Below are positions 42,054 through 50,737 of a stretch of DNA of 64,000 nucleotides, in pieces (positions within the stretch are counted from its first letter, which is position 1; each line of letters begins with the position of its first letter). Position numbers and translations under genes: made by a program. Source of the DNA: DAORHV01 sp964458645 (GTDB taxonomy: Bacteria; Patescibacteriota; Gracilibacteria; Peribacterales; Peribacteraceae); contig CAYWJU010000003.1 of the NCBI GenBank assembly GCA_964458645.1, forward strand, positions 83,911-147,910, given 5' to 3'. Under the pieces are notes generated by a model. The model was not told the origin of the DNA. It made no database searches and saw only the letters and a list, made by a program, of their open reading frames with translations.

Positions 42054-42351
42054 GCGAGTACCTCCGTTAATGCTTGGCTCCTTCGAAGAAATTCGAAGAC
42101 AGCACTCCGCAAGGACGATCACGGCTGGGCGCCGCACATCGCACAAGCGAAGTCCGAGGGTTCTTCCCCGGCATTCGGTATCGCACGCTACGCAGAACAT
42201 CGTCTCTGCGCACTGAGCGGTACCGACGCGGGGAAAATGCGTCGCTGATAAAAAATGAATGCACTGCCGATAATCGAAAGAGCCAGTCCCGAATGAGTAT
42301 TCGGGATATGTATATTATATAATATTTGTATTAATTCGTCAAAATAAAAGC
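42054..42351. other. Long leader/intergenic region upstream of the acquired gene
   Basis: No convincing gene. On the minus strand it is the leader of the gene at 41511. Hairpins: TCCCGAAT/ATTCGGGA (42286-42306 region) close to the transcript start, and CTTCGAA/TTCGAAG with a GAAA loop near 42081-42098. The left end holds GGAGG (42065-42061). The right ~60 bases are A+T-rich and contain the promoter. Confidence 0.5.
42314..42342 (-). promoter_or_regulatory. Strong minus-strand promoter upstream of the acquired gene
   Basis: -35 TTGACG (42342-42337), a 17-base spacer and a perfect -10 TATAAT (42319-42314). Confidence 0.65.
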
Positions 42352-42750
42352 TTATGCGGCTTCCGGGTTCGATGCGCTTCGCTCGGCTTCCACTGCGGCT
42401 TTCACTGCCTCGATCAACTCCGGAGTCAGCTCAATGCTGAGACGTGGCTCACGTGCATACGCGAGTGTGTCGGCAACTTCTTGGCGCACCAATGCAGCCA
42501 GGTTAGCCCCGACGGGAAAGGGAGTGTCTGGTTCGGCTGTAGCCAGTACCTCTGCCATAGCCAGTGCAACGGGGTGCTCTGGGTCGAGCTCGGCAGTGGC
42601 GCCGAAAATTTCGCGCAAGGTTTGCAGGGCGTCCGCGGAAAGCGTTACCGCATTCGGCATCTGCGCCAATGCCGCATCCAGAGCATGTAATGCATCGACC
42701 TCTGGATCGCGCTCTGGAATCGGTTCTGTGCTCTGGTGGGCTTCAGTCAT
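42352..42750 (-). CDS. Hypothetical acidic helical protein, 132 aa
   Basis: Not recognised. Ala/Glu/Leu-rich, no signal peptide, ends E-A-E-R-S-A-S-N-P-E-A-A. Start set by -10 TACACT (42764-42759) ending eight bases upstream. Divergent from queA, with the two -10 elements about 70 bases apart. Confidence 0.68.
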   Translation of the reverse strand: MTEAHQSTEPIPERDPEVDALHALDAALAQMPNAVTLSADALQTLREIFGATAELDPEHPVALAMAEVLATAEPDTPFPVGANLAALVRQEVADTLAYAREPRLSIELTPELIEAVKAAVEAERSASNPEAA

Positions 42751-42844
42751 GGCCGGAGAGTGTACAGCAGCTACGGCTTCCTGCCTATGCCGTTGGTACC
42801 CGCTTCGGGTTGTTCCTCTTTCTTGGCTGGGTATCATACGCGCA

Positions 42845-43885
42845 ATGCCACAATCACTCGATGACGCGCTTCGGCTCTACGACTACACGCTGCCACCCGA
42901 GCTGATCGCACAGGCACCTGCCAGCCCACGCGATAGTGCGGGACTTGTGGTGTATGACCGGGCAACGGAGCAGGCAACGTGGACCTGCTTTTCGGCAATC
43001 GGGAATTTTCTGCCGAAGAATGCTGTGCTGGTATTGAATGAAACAAAAGTGATTCCGGCCAAAATGGAGCTGACACGTGCAACCGGCGGCCGCGTGTCCG
43101 CACTGGCGGTCGGCACGACCGATATGGGCGTGCGTGTCATGGCCAATCGCAAATTGAAGGTCGGCGAAACGCTCCTGTTGTCGCAAGAAGCAACGTTCAC
43201 GGTGTTGGGCGACGAGGGTCGATACTGGCTCTTGAAGCCGTCATTTCCGGTAGCTGAATTGCAGCATGTACTCGAGCTGGTGGGCAGCATGCCCCTACCG
43301 CCGTACATTAAAAAGACACCACTCAGCCCCGACGAACAGCGTCGCGAATACCAATCGGTGTTCGCCAAACATTCCGGGTCCATTGCCGCACCAACGGCCT
43401 CGCTGCACTTCACCGATGAACTCCTCGCCAGCCTGAAAGCACACGGTATTCGCATTGCATTCGTCACGCTGCACGTGCACCTGGGAACGTTCGCGCCGCT
43501 CACCGAGGAACAATGGCAAAGTGGCAAACTGCATGTGGAGTATTTCTCAATGACGGAAGAAACGGCGACCATGCTGAACACGGCCAAGAAGAACGGTGAC
43601 CCGATCGTTGCCGTCGGCACGACCAGTGTGCGCACGCTGGAGTCGGCATCGGACGAACATGGCAAGCTGGTGCTGCACAACGGCACCACCGACTTGTTCA
43701 TTCGCGAGGGCTACACGTTCAATTTCGTGGATGCGATGATCACCAACTTCCACGTGCCGCAGTCCAGTCTGCTGATGCTGGTGGCGGCATTCACCGGGCG
43801 CGACGCAATGATGAAGCTCTACAAACAGGCAATCGAGAAGAAATTCCGCTTCTTCTCCTTCGGCGATGCGATGCTTATTCGCTGA
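42845..43885 (+). CDS. queA: S-adenosylmethionine:tRNA ribosyltransferase-isomerase
   Basis: 346 residues, the usual length. Begins L-Y-D-Y-T-L-P-P-E-L-I-A-Q and contains R-D-S-A-G-L-V, F-H-V-P-Q-S-S-L-L-M-L-V-A-A-F and R-F-F-S-F-G-D-A-M near the end, all family hallmarks. Makes epoxyqueuosine at the wobble position of tRNAs. The TATCAT -10 (42832-42837) ends seven bases before the ATG; an in-frame upstream extension is not used. No other queuosine gene is in the window. Confidence 0.96.
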   Translation: MPQSLDDALRLYDYTLPPELIAQAPASPRDSAGLVVYDRATEQATWTCFSAIGNFLPKNAVLVLNETKVIPAKMELTRATGGRVSALAVGTTDMGVRVMANRKLKVGETLLLSQEATFTVLGDEGRYWLLKPSFPVAELQHVLELVGSMPLPPYIKKTPLSPDEQRREYQSVFAKHSGSIAAPTASLHFTDELLASLKAHGIRIAFVTLHVHLGTFAPLTEEQWQSGKLHVEYFSMTEETATMLNTAKKNGDPIVAVGTTSVRTLESASDEHGKLVLHNGTTDLFIREGYTFNFVDAMITNFHVPQSSLLMLVAAFTGRDAMMKLYKQAIEKKFRFFSFGDAMLIR

Positions 43886-44765
43886 GCGTCGGCTGTACTG
43901 GCGGCGTTTTGCGCAACAGAACGCGCATGCCGGTGAGCAACCGTTTCTGCGGTGCCTGCAGCAGCGCGAGATTTTTCGGTGCAACCGGCTGCTTTTCCAA
44001 GTCGACCGCACCTTGCAACACGTCGACGATACGCGGGCGCAAATCGACCGGACCCGTCTCCAACCCTTCGTGTTCAAGGTATTCCAAAATCGCAACGGTC
44101 AGCGGGGTTTCATCGGCGACGCTTTCGCCGAACACCAGCGGCTTGGATTGAACATGTGTGGTTGCTTCGTAACCTCGCGGACCGGGCAACAGAATGCCCT
44201 GGGATTGGCGCTTGCTGCTGGCAAGATAGGTACGCGGGAAACCATTGGGATGCACCATGAGCGGCACGGGAAGCTCGCCGTTGGCGTCGTTGGCAATGGC
44301 GTTGTCGCCCAATCGGACCGCACACACAAGACTGCGGCGACGCGTACCGCTGACTTGCACCATACGGCCGCCGTCGAAACACACTTCGCTGAACCTCTGC
44401 TGCGACACCGCGGTATTCGGAGTGGGCGTAAACAGGTACAGGCCGAACGGCTGGCCTTCGTCCAAGTGCGCAACCAGACCGTCTTGTTCGGCATTCAGAG
44501 CCAAGCCCGTGCGTGAACCGTCTGCGCCGATACTGACCATTTTCAAACCGACGGCTTCGTCGTGCTTCACCTCGGGATTGAACGCAAGCACGCTGCCGCC
44601 GATGTTCAGCTCGGGACGAGCAGGGTCGATGGGAAACTCGGCTAAGCCGCGATGCTCGGGGCGAACCAACATTTGGCGGGCACACAGAGCATGCAATGCT
44701 TGCCGGTCTACAGGCAGCAAAGTGTCTGGGGCGTGGGACGGCTGACCCGTGAGAAGAAGTTTCAT
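43875..44765 (-). CDS. Hypothetical protein, 296 aa
   Basis: Not recognised. Mixed alpha/beta, no signal peptide. Contains L-P-V-D-R-Q-A-L-H-A-L-C-A-R-Q, G-L-Y-L-F-T-P-T-P-N-T-A-V-S and M-V-H-P-N-G-F-P-R-T-Y. Length and composition are convincing for a real gene. No clear -10 at leaderless distance. Overlaps the end of queA by 11 bases. Confidence 0.7.
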   Translation of the reverse strand: MKLLLTGQPSHAPDTLLPVDRQALHALCARQMLVRPEHRGLAEFPIDPARPELNIGGSVLAFNPEVKHDEAVGLKMVSIGADGSRTGLALNAEQDGLVAHLDEGQPFGLYLFTPTPNTAVSQQRFSEVCFDGGRMVQVSGTRRRSLVCAVRLGDNAIANDANGELPVPLMVHPNGFPRTYLASSKRQSQGILLPGPRGYEATTHVQSKPLVFGESVADETPLTVAILEYLEHEGLETGPVDLRPRIVDVLQGAVDLEKQPVAPKNLALLQAPQKRLLTGMRVLLRKTPPVQPTLSE

Positions 44766-44859
44766 AGGAGGGGTAGATTCCTGCAAACATGCCTTGGCGG
44801 TCAAGCGATTGCGCCAGCAGCTGTCGAAAATGCGGAGCCGTACGGCTATACTCATCCGT

Positions 44860-45744
44860 ATGCAGTGGGATTCGCGTCACTCCAGCCTACTTCCGGCCAT
44901 TGTGATAGCGCTGGGGTTCGCACCGGCACTGTTTCTGCCGCCGTCGCCGCACGTGCAGCAGGCGCAGTCGATCGATTTGCATAAAGTAGTTGTGGAATTC
45001 AACAAGATGCTGCGCCAGGATTTATCGCAGCAAGTTTCCGCTATTTTGCCCGTGGACTTCCGCGATGCGACGCCGGGGGCATATTTGGATAAAGACGGCA
45101 TTGTCCTGTGGACGAATTTTGAACGTCGCGACAAAGGTCCGCTGCCTGCACTGAAAGAAAGTGAGACGCTGAACTCCGTTGCACAACAACGTTTAACCGA
45201 CATGTTCGACCAGCAATATTTCGCCCACTTCTCGCCCGAAGGGTACGGCGCGCGCGACGTGGCGGATAACCTTGGGTATACCTACCTGCAGTTGGGTGAG
45301 AATATCGCGCTCGGCATCTTTAAGAATGACCGCGTGATCGTAGAGGCGTGGATGAACAGCAAGCCGCACCGGGCGAACATCATGAACGATCGGTACCGCG
45401 AAATCGGGGTGGCTGCCGGCGTCGGCAAATACGAAGGGCGCTATGCGTGGATCGGCGTACAGATTTTCGGCCTTCCGCTCTCTGCCTGTCCCCAAATCGA
45501 CGAGACGCTGAAAGACGTGATCGTGGCTGAAAAAGTCCAAGTGATGCGATTGCAAAAAGCAGCCGACAGCCTGCGTGCGGATCTGGAAACCATGTCGTTG
45601 GATAGCGAAGCGGCAATAGATCAGTACGCCAAGAAAGCGCGTATCTACAACGTGTTTGTCGATCGCATCAATTTCCGAGCAGGTGAAATCAACAGGCTGG
45701 TGAAGGAATACAACCGTCAGGTGGAGGCATTCAACCACTGCTAA
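44860..45744 (+). CDS. Exported CAP (SCP-like) domain protein
   Basis: 294 residues. Hydrophobic N-terminal signal (about 12-30). CAP domain at about 85-210 with H-F-S-P-E-G, L-G-E-N-I-A, and W-M-N-S-K-P-H-R-A-N-I; the C-terminal ~85 residues form a coiled coil. Secreted CAP proteins often bind lipids or act at the surface. Start set by -10 TATACT (44847-44852), seven bases upstream. A longer in-frame extension to 44749 is not used. Confidence 0.88.
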   Translation: MQWDSRHSSLLPAIVIALGFAPALFLPPSPHVQQAQSIDLHKVVVEFNKMLRQDLSQQVSAILPVDFRDATPGAYLDKDGIVLWTNFERRDKGPLPALKESETLNSVAQQRLTDMFDQQYFAHFSPEGYGARDVADNLGYTYLQLGENIALGIFKNDRVIVEAWMNSKPHRANIMNDRYREIGVAAGVGKYEGRYAWIGVQIFGLPLSACPQIDETLKDVIVAEKVQVMRLQKAADSLRADLETMSLDSEAAIDQYAKKARIYNVFVDRINFRAGEINRLVKEYNRQVEAFNHC

Positions 45745-45793
45745 ACGGGCAAACCCGATTGTACAGCGGGCTCCCCTGCGGTATCACTGAAGC

Positions 45794-48397
45794 GTGCAAC
45801 ATCCGCTTCCCGCTCCTTGGCCATGCATGCGTGGCAATATCCGTAACGACGGATACGCCGCCTACCGCGCCACAATGCGCCCGGATGTACCCGTACGCCG
45901 GTTCCGTACGGGCAACGCGGTGTTCTCCACGCCGGTCATCGGCGCCGATGAAACCATCTACGTCGGCTCGGCCGATAAAACATTCTACGCATTCGACCCG
46001 CTGACAGGCACGGAACGCTGGAGATTTCCGGTCGGCGAAGTCATCGACTCGGCAGCATGTATTGGTCCAGATGGAACGGTATTCGTTCCGGGTGGCGATG
46101 CAAAGTTGTACGCACTCACGCCACACGGAAAAGAGTTGTGGCATGTTGATCTACTCAAGGAATCGGACGGATTTTCGCCAAGCACCATTTATTGGCTGGA
46201 AGCCAACGTTGCCATGGGCCCGACCGGTTGGCTGTATTTCGGTTGTGACAATTTCCGCTTCTACGCGGTGGAACCGGGCAAAGGCATTCGCTGGTCGCAT
46301 CTGACGGGCCTGCATTTGTGGAGCTGCCCCGCGTTCCCCGACGAACGAACGGTGGTGGTGCCATCGTTCGATATGCACGTGTACGCATTCGATGCGCGCA
46401 GCGGTACAATCAAATGGAAGAGCGACCTGGGGAATTTCATCGCATCGTCACCAGCGGTGGGATCGGACGGAACGTTGTATGTGGGCAGCTTCGACCGACA
46501 TCTCTACGCGCTGGACGGTAAGACCGGAAAGACGTTGTGGTCGGTGGAAACGGGCGGAGCGGTGTACGCCTCTGCAGCGGTGGCACAGGACGACACGCTG
46601 TATGTGGGATCGCACGACGGTCGCATCTACGCCATCGACACGCGGACAAGGCGCATTCGTTGGACCTTTCACACGCCGTCGCCCATCCAGAGTTCTGCGG
46701 CATTGGGAATCGATCCGGAGGGCAAGGCTGCGTACCTGGTGTATGTCGGCGGCGGCGACGGATGCGTTCACGCACTGACGCCGGACGGTGAATGTCGCTG
46801 GTCGTACGACACGCTCACCGACGCGGGTGATGTGACGGCTCATGCAATCAATGCATCCATTGCGCTGGGAAACCACGGCTTGGCCGCGGCAACCGCCGGA
46901 GGCGAAGTGGTCTACATTCCATACGATGCCTACCTGCAACCCAAGGCACACGGCTTTCGGAAGCACAGACGCATGCAGTCCGACGTGGAAGTGCTGGCGG
47001 TAGATGCCGACGGCAAAACGCGACTGTTGGAGAACGGTAGCCGCCTGACGATCGCACCGGGGGATGCCATGAGTCTGCGGGTGGTTGCAAAGAACTCCCA
47101 CGACGAACAGGTCACGGCAGCACTACGCATGCAGGGGCTTCGTATCGAGCCTGTCGGTCGACGAGCATTACCCCTGCGCACAGTCCTGTCGCCGGACGCC
47201 ACGCTGGTGCACTTGTTGCCGGACGCGCACGCTGCAGGAGGCATCTACACGCTGAACGCTCGGCTGCCGTATACAATCGGACGCCGCTGGAAAACCGCAA
47301 CATGCCGGTTTGAAGTGAAGGTCACTGAACCGCTGGACCCTCCGCCACTCCACGAGCTGCCGATGTTGCGCATCAGCCGTATGCTGGTGTCGTCGCCACC
47401 CATCGTCGCAAGTTTCGACCAGATCGGTATCGCCAGTCTTTCCATAGACGTGCGTATCGTGCATCACGACACCGCCACCGGAGCAATCGTGGCATGGGGG
47501 GTACAAAAATTCGGCATCGATGAACATGGTGCGGCCGTGGGCGTCCCCTATCCGCGCTTTGCGGTGTACGCATTCGGCGGCACCTACAAAAACGGCGTGT
47601 TGTCGCTGTGCGCCAAGAATTGCCAATTTGAAATCACCGCCTTCCAAGTACCGCTGGATCGACTGCAATTTACGTTGGTCGCCGATGGTGCGACGCTTCG
47701 CGGCGGAACAATATTGGGCGAAGTGCGCTTGCGGGACATGGCAAGCGAACTGCTGCCGCCACGACTCAGGGCGTTGCCGGGAACACTCTCGCGATTGCTG
47801 CCGCAAATGGCGCCATCGGCCCTGCGATCGTTTCATGCCGCACTCCAACAACTCTCCCCTGGCAAAGCTGCAGGACGACTCGGCAACACGCTCATCGGCA
47901 TGGGGCAAATCGGTTCGGTCAGTCTGCGCATTCTTTTGGAACGCAGCTGGCAACCGTGGGGACTCTTCGACAAAGAAGGTGAATGCAAGACGCTGGGGTC
48001 ATTCTGCGTGACTCCGGTGACGCAAAGCACTTCCACGCTGTGCCTGCAGGACTTGCGCTTCGACGCGGCGCGCGGTCGCGTAATCGCCTCGTTTCGAGGC
48101 AGCAATGCCTCCTGTCGTTCGGCTGTGCCGGGAATCGTGCTCATCGACTTGGAGACGCACACACCCATTTCTATCAACTACGGCTTGTACACGACTACCG
48201 AGCGTGATGAAAACGGCGCGCCGACCAAAAGCGTACTGCGCATTCCCGATTGGGCCGCCACGCGCGGCATGCGCATTCGTGCATTGGCACTGGTCAATAC
48301 CGAAGTCCGGGGCAGAATCGATTTGCAGCAGGCAACGGGCTGGCGACAGACGCTGGTGAGTTGGGGGCGCTGGCTTGGCATCGGCGGACTGGCATGA
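45794..48397 (+). CDS. Large PQQ-type beta-propeller protein, 867 aa
   Basis: GTG start six bases after TATCAC (45782-45787). Opens with W-P-C-M-R-G-N-I-R-N-D-G, typical of PQQ-like repeat proteins. At least five blades with x-T-x-Y-V-G-S-x-D-x-x-x-Y-A-x-D and W-x-F/V-x-T run to about residue 360. The remaining ~500 residues contain beta domains that I do not recognise. No signal peptide is evident, which is odd for this family. It could be a cytoplasmic scaffold or be exported another way. No catalytic dehydrogenase residues identified. Confidence 0.82.
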   Translation: MQHPLPAPWPCMRGNIRNDGYAAYRATMRPDVPVRRFRTGNAVFSTPVIGADETIYVGSADKTFYAFDPLTGTERWRFPVGEVIDSAACIGPDGTVFVPGGDAKLYALTPHGKELWHVDLLKESDGFSPSTIYWLEANVAMGPTGWLYFGCDNFRFYAVEPGKGIRWSHLTGLHLWSCPAFPDERTVVVPSFDMHVYAFDARSGTIKWKSDLGNFIASSPAVGSDGTLYVGSFDRHLYALDGKTGKTLWSVETGGAVYASAAVAQDDTLYVGSHDGRIYAIDTRTRRIRWTFHTPSPIQSSAALGIDPEGKAAYLVYVGGGDGCVHALTPDGECRWSYDTLTDAGDVTAHAINASIALGNHGLAAATAGGEVVYIPYDAYLQPKAHGFRKHRRMQSDVEVLAVDADGKTRLLENGSRLTIAPGDAMSLRVVAKNSHDEQVTAALRMQGLRIEPVGRRALPLRTVLSPDATLVHLLPDAHAAGGIYTLNARLPYTIGRRWKTATCRFEVKVTEPLDPPPLHELPMLRISRMLVSSPPIVASFDQIGIASLSIDVRIVHHDTATGAIVAWGVQKFGIDEHGAAVGVPYPRFAVYAFGGTYKNGVLSLCAKNCQFEITAFQVPLDRLQFTLVADGATLRGGTILGEVRLRDMASELLPPRLRALPGTLSRLLPQMAPSALRSFHAALQQLSPGKAAGRLGNTLIGMGQIGSVSLRILLERSWQPWGLFDKEGECKTLGSFCVTPVTQSTSTLCLQDLRFDAARGRVIASFRGSNASCRSAVPGIVLIDLETHTPISINYGLYTTTERDENGAPTKSVLRIPDWAATRGMRIRALALVNTEVRGRIDLQQATGWRQTLVSWGRWLGIGGLA

Positions 48398-48425
48398 GGA
48401 GCCGAAAGACGCCTAGAATGAGGAC

Positions 48426-49259
48426 ATGTTCTGCCTTGATCCGCTGCACCCCATCTTCAACGCGATCCTCGAAATCGTTTCGGCATCGCCCGGCATCAGC
48501 ATGGGAGACCTCCACAAGCGTCTGACAAAGGAGAAGAACGTAGATGTTTCACTCCAGCACCTCTACCGCACCGTGACGCGCATGACGGACGAACAGGTGC
48601 TGTTAAAAACCAAGGGCAAAGTGTCGATCAATCTCATGTGGGCGTCGTACCTGCAGTTCTTCGCCGAACAAACCAAGGCGGCGGCATTAGATTCACACAA
48701 GAACCAGCCCATGTTTCCGCTGAAAGAAGGTGAACGGAAGGTGTTCGAACTGGATACACTGGCCGACGTGGAGACGATTTGGAACCACATTCTTGTCCAG
48801 TTGTACGGCATTACGCCGGATGTGAAAATGCTGTTCAAGTATTACTCGCACGCGTGGTGGCAGCTGGGCGACAAGAGCGGCCAGAAAGAGATTTACAAAC
48901 GTATCGCCAGCGCCGGCATTCGCTGTCACTGGTTGTTCGGCAGCACGTCGTTCCTGGACACGCACGTCGCCGAGGTAAACAACAAAGTTTTTCTGGCCAA
49001 GTGCACGGATGCGCCGCCATTTCCGGCTGAGGGCTACAACACCAACGTCTACGGTGAGTATATTTTGGAATGCATTTTCCCGGACAATATCGCAAAGCAT
49101 TTCGGCTTTCTGTTCCGTTCGGTGCAATCCATGAAAGAATTCGATGCCGCGCTGGTCACCGACTTGTTCACAATGAAGGGCGAGTACAAAGTAACGGTCT
49201 GGCGCAACTGGCGCCAAGCAGAGACTGTGCGTGCCAAAATCGCACAATACTTTGCGTAG
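48426..49259 (+). CDS. Winged-helix regulator-like protein, 277 aa
   Basis: N-terminal ~75 residues form a winged helix (I-L-E-I-V-S-A-S-P-G-I-S-M-G-D-L-H-K-R-L, then H-L-Y-R-T-V-T-R-M). The C-terminal ~190 residues are a separate domain with W-W-Q-L-G-D-K-S-G-Q and a Cys-containing middle; it recalls TrmB-like effector domains but is not a clear match. Leaderless start: TAGAAT (48414-48419), then six bases. Likely a DNA-binding regulator of unknown target. Confidence 0.72.
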   Translation: MFCLDPLHPIFNAILEIVSASPGISMGDLHKRLTKEKNVDVSLQHLYRTVTRMTDEQVLLKTKGKVSINLMWASYLQFFAEQTKAAALDSHKNQPMFPLKEGERKVFELDTLADVETIWNHILVQLYGITPDVKMLFKYYSHAWWQLGDKSGQKEIYKRIASAGIRCHWLFGSTSFLDTHVAEVNNKVFLAKCTDAPPFPAEGYNTNVYGEYILECIFPDNIAKHFGFLFRSVQSMKEFDAALVTDLFTMKGEYKVTVWRNWRQAETVRAKIAQYFA

Positions 49260-49276
49260 AGCGGCTCAAGATTCAT

Positions 49277-49304
49277 TTGCATATCAAAATATAATTCATA
49301 TAAT
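49277..49304 (+). promoter_or_regulatory. Leaderless promoter of the 49313 gene
   Basis: -35 TTGCAT (49277-49282), a 16-base spacer and perfect -10 TATAAT (49299-49304), eight bases before the ATG. Confidence 0.7.
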
Positions 49305-49312
49305 GTCAACAT

Positions 49313-50200
49313 ATGTCGCTCCGGAACTCCTCCGATGTGAATAAAGTGGTGGCTGAGTACGGCGGAAATCGTGATGAAATAGCGTTGCACATTGGCATGG
49401 AAGTCGAGGCAGATCCGGAAATCGTGCTGAGATTATGTGACAAAGTTCAATCGTTTTTGTCGGTGGACAGTATCCGTAGAGCCATGGAAATAGTGATGTC
49501 CGGCGACCACCCCGAGCGATACCTCCCCTATCTGAAAAGCGTCCAAAATTTCTTTCCGGATGAAGAGCTACGCGAACGCTTGGTGAAAGTACACCATTCG
49601 CATCCGTGGATGTTCTATAGTCATAGTGGCAACCTGAAGGAGTTGTTCCCGAATGAATACTTCCGCCGCCTGATGGATCAAGGCGTCGATATTTTTGCAA
49701 ACCCCGACCTGCTGCGCATTTTCCAGTTGTACAACGCGCAGATGCCAATCCTTTCCTACAACGCGAAGATTCGCGATCGCCTGCGCTTGTTGCTCGAAAC
49801 CCAAGAACAGGCAGATGTATTCATCGAGGCGCCCAAGGAGCCCGGCTTTGCTTGCGGCGGCATGGAAAAAAACTACAGACAAGGTGCCAGAACACAACAG
49901 GGATTGTGCTTGGTAAATAACGGACTACTGTTGGCAAAGTACTTCCATGCCAAAGGCGATGCCAAGAAAGTGTCGTATCTGGCACGCCGTACGCAGGAAA
50001 CCGAGGAAGGGTACATTCTATGGAAGGACTACCTCTATGCGCCCACGGAAGGCCAGCATGCTTTTGTTATTGATGCTCTCGAGAACGGCAAGCATGAAGT
50101 CGCGATCCCGCACTTAACGGTAAAGCCGGTGCGCCCGCTGATCGCGGAAACTTCAGAGGAAATATTTACCCTGTTCGAGTCAAAGACAGGCGCCACCTAA
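49313..50200 (+). CDS. Hypothetical protein, 295 aa
   Basis: Not recognised. Helical N-terminal two thirds with H-S-H-P-W-M-F-Y-S-H and F-A-C-G-G-M-E-K-N-Y, then a beta C-terminus. No signal peptide. Strong leaderless promoter. Its stop shares bases with that of the convergent gene (CTAA, 50197-50200). Confidence 0.7.
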   Translation: MSLRNSSDVNKVVAEYGGNRDEIALHIGMEVEADPEIVLRLCDKVQSFLSVDSIRRAMEIVMSGDHPERYLPYLKSVQNFFPDEELRERLVKVHHSHPWMFYSHSGNLKELFPNEYFRRLMDQGVDIFANPDLLRIFQLYNAQMPILSYNAKIRDRLRLLLETQEQADVFIEAPKEPGFACGGMEKNYRQGARTQQGLCLVNNGLLLAKYFHAKGDAKKVSYLARRTQETEEGYILWKDYLYAPTEGQHAFVIDALENGKHEVAIPHLTVKPVRPLIAETSEEIFTLFESKTGAT

Positions 50201-50733
50201 GCCGTAGCTTCCTCCAGGAGTTGCCGCATGTCTTTGCGCACATCCATGACGTACATGTGCAATTCTTCCGAATAGCGCATGCCGAGCAACGAGGCATATA
50301 CTTCGTATTTGCGTACGGCGGCTTCGAAATCGCGCGCACCGTCCAGATTGGTGATGCGGTGTCCGTGCGGCATGGTCACCTGCCGGACCTCGGAGTCCGG
50401 ATGCAGCATGTACGCACGTAGCTGGTCGGCGAAACATTGGGCAACGGCGAAGCAGGTTGCGACGCGGTATGCTTTGCGCGACTGGGAGCCCTGGAGCTGG
50501 AGCACGTTCCATCGCTCGCCGTCCTGGTGTTCGTTCAGGCTGGTCGACGCCGCGACGCAACCTTTATAGCTGAGCTGCAGAGCTGTATTCCCTTCGATCA
50601 TGCGTGCTCCGCCCAGCAACACCCCCATCGACAATTCCGACGCGGTGAGAGGCGGCATGCCCCTGGGCGTCCGGCGGTAACTTGCCAGATCGACCGAGGG
50701 AGCATGGGTGGAAAACAGTTCTTGGAGCTTCAT
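50197..50733 (-). CDS. Hypothetical protein, 178 aa, second gene of a pair
   Basis: Not recognised. Start MKLQELFSTHAPSVDL, four bases after the stop of the 374-residue gene, so co-transcribed. Mixed fold; contains R-T-P-R-G-M-P-P-L-T and a helical C-terminus with Y-S-E-E-L-H-M-Y-V-M-D. No signal peptide. Confidence 0.68.
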   Translation of the reverse strand: MKLQELFSTHAPSVDLASYRRTPRGMPPLTASELSMGVLLGGARMIEGNTALQLSYKGCVAASTSLNEHQDGERWNVLQLQGSQSRKAYRVATCFAVAQCFADQLRAYMLHPDSEVRQVTMPHGHRITNLDGARDFEAAVRKYEVYASLLGMRYSEELHMYVMDVRKDMRQLLEEATA

Positions 50734-50737
50734 TTGC

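Noticed and set aside
42067..42264. 65-codon minus-strand frame in the leader of the 41511 gene
   Set aside because: Arg/Ser-rich translation and no start-site signal; better read as untranslated leader.
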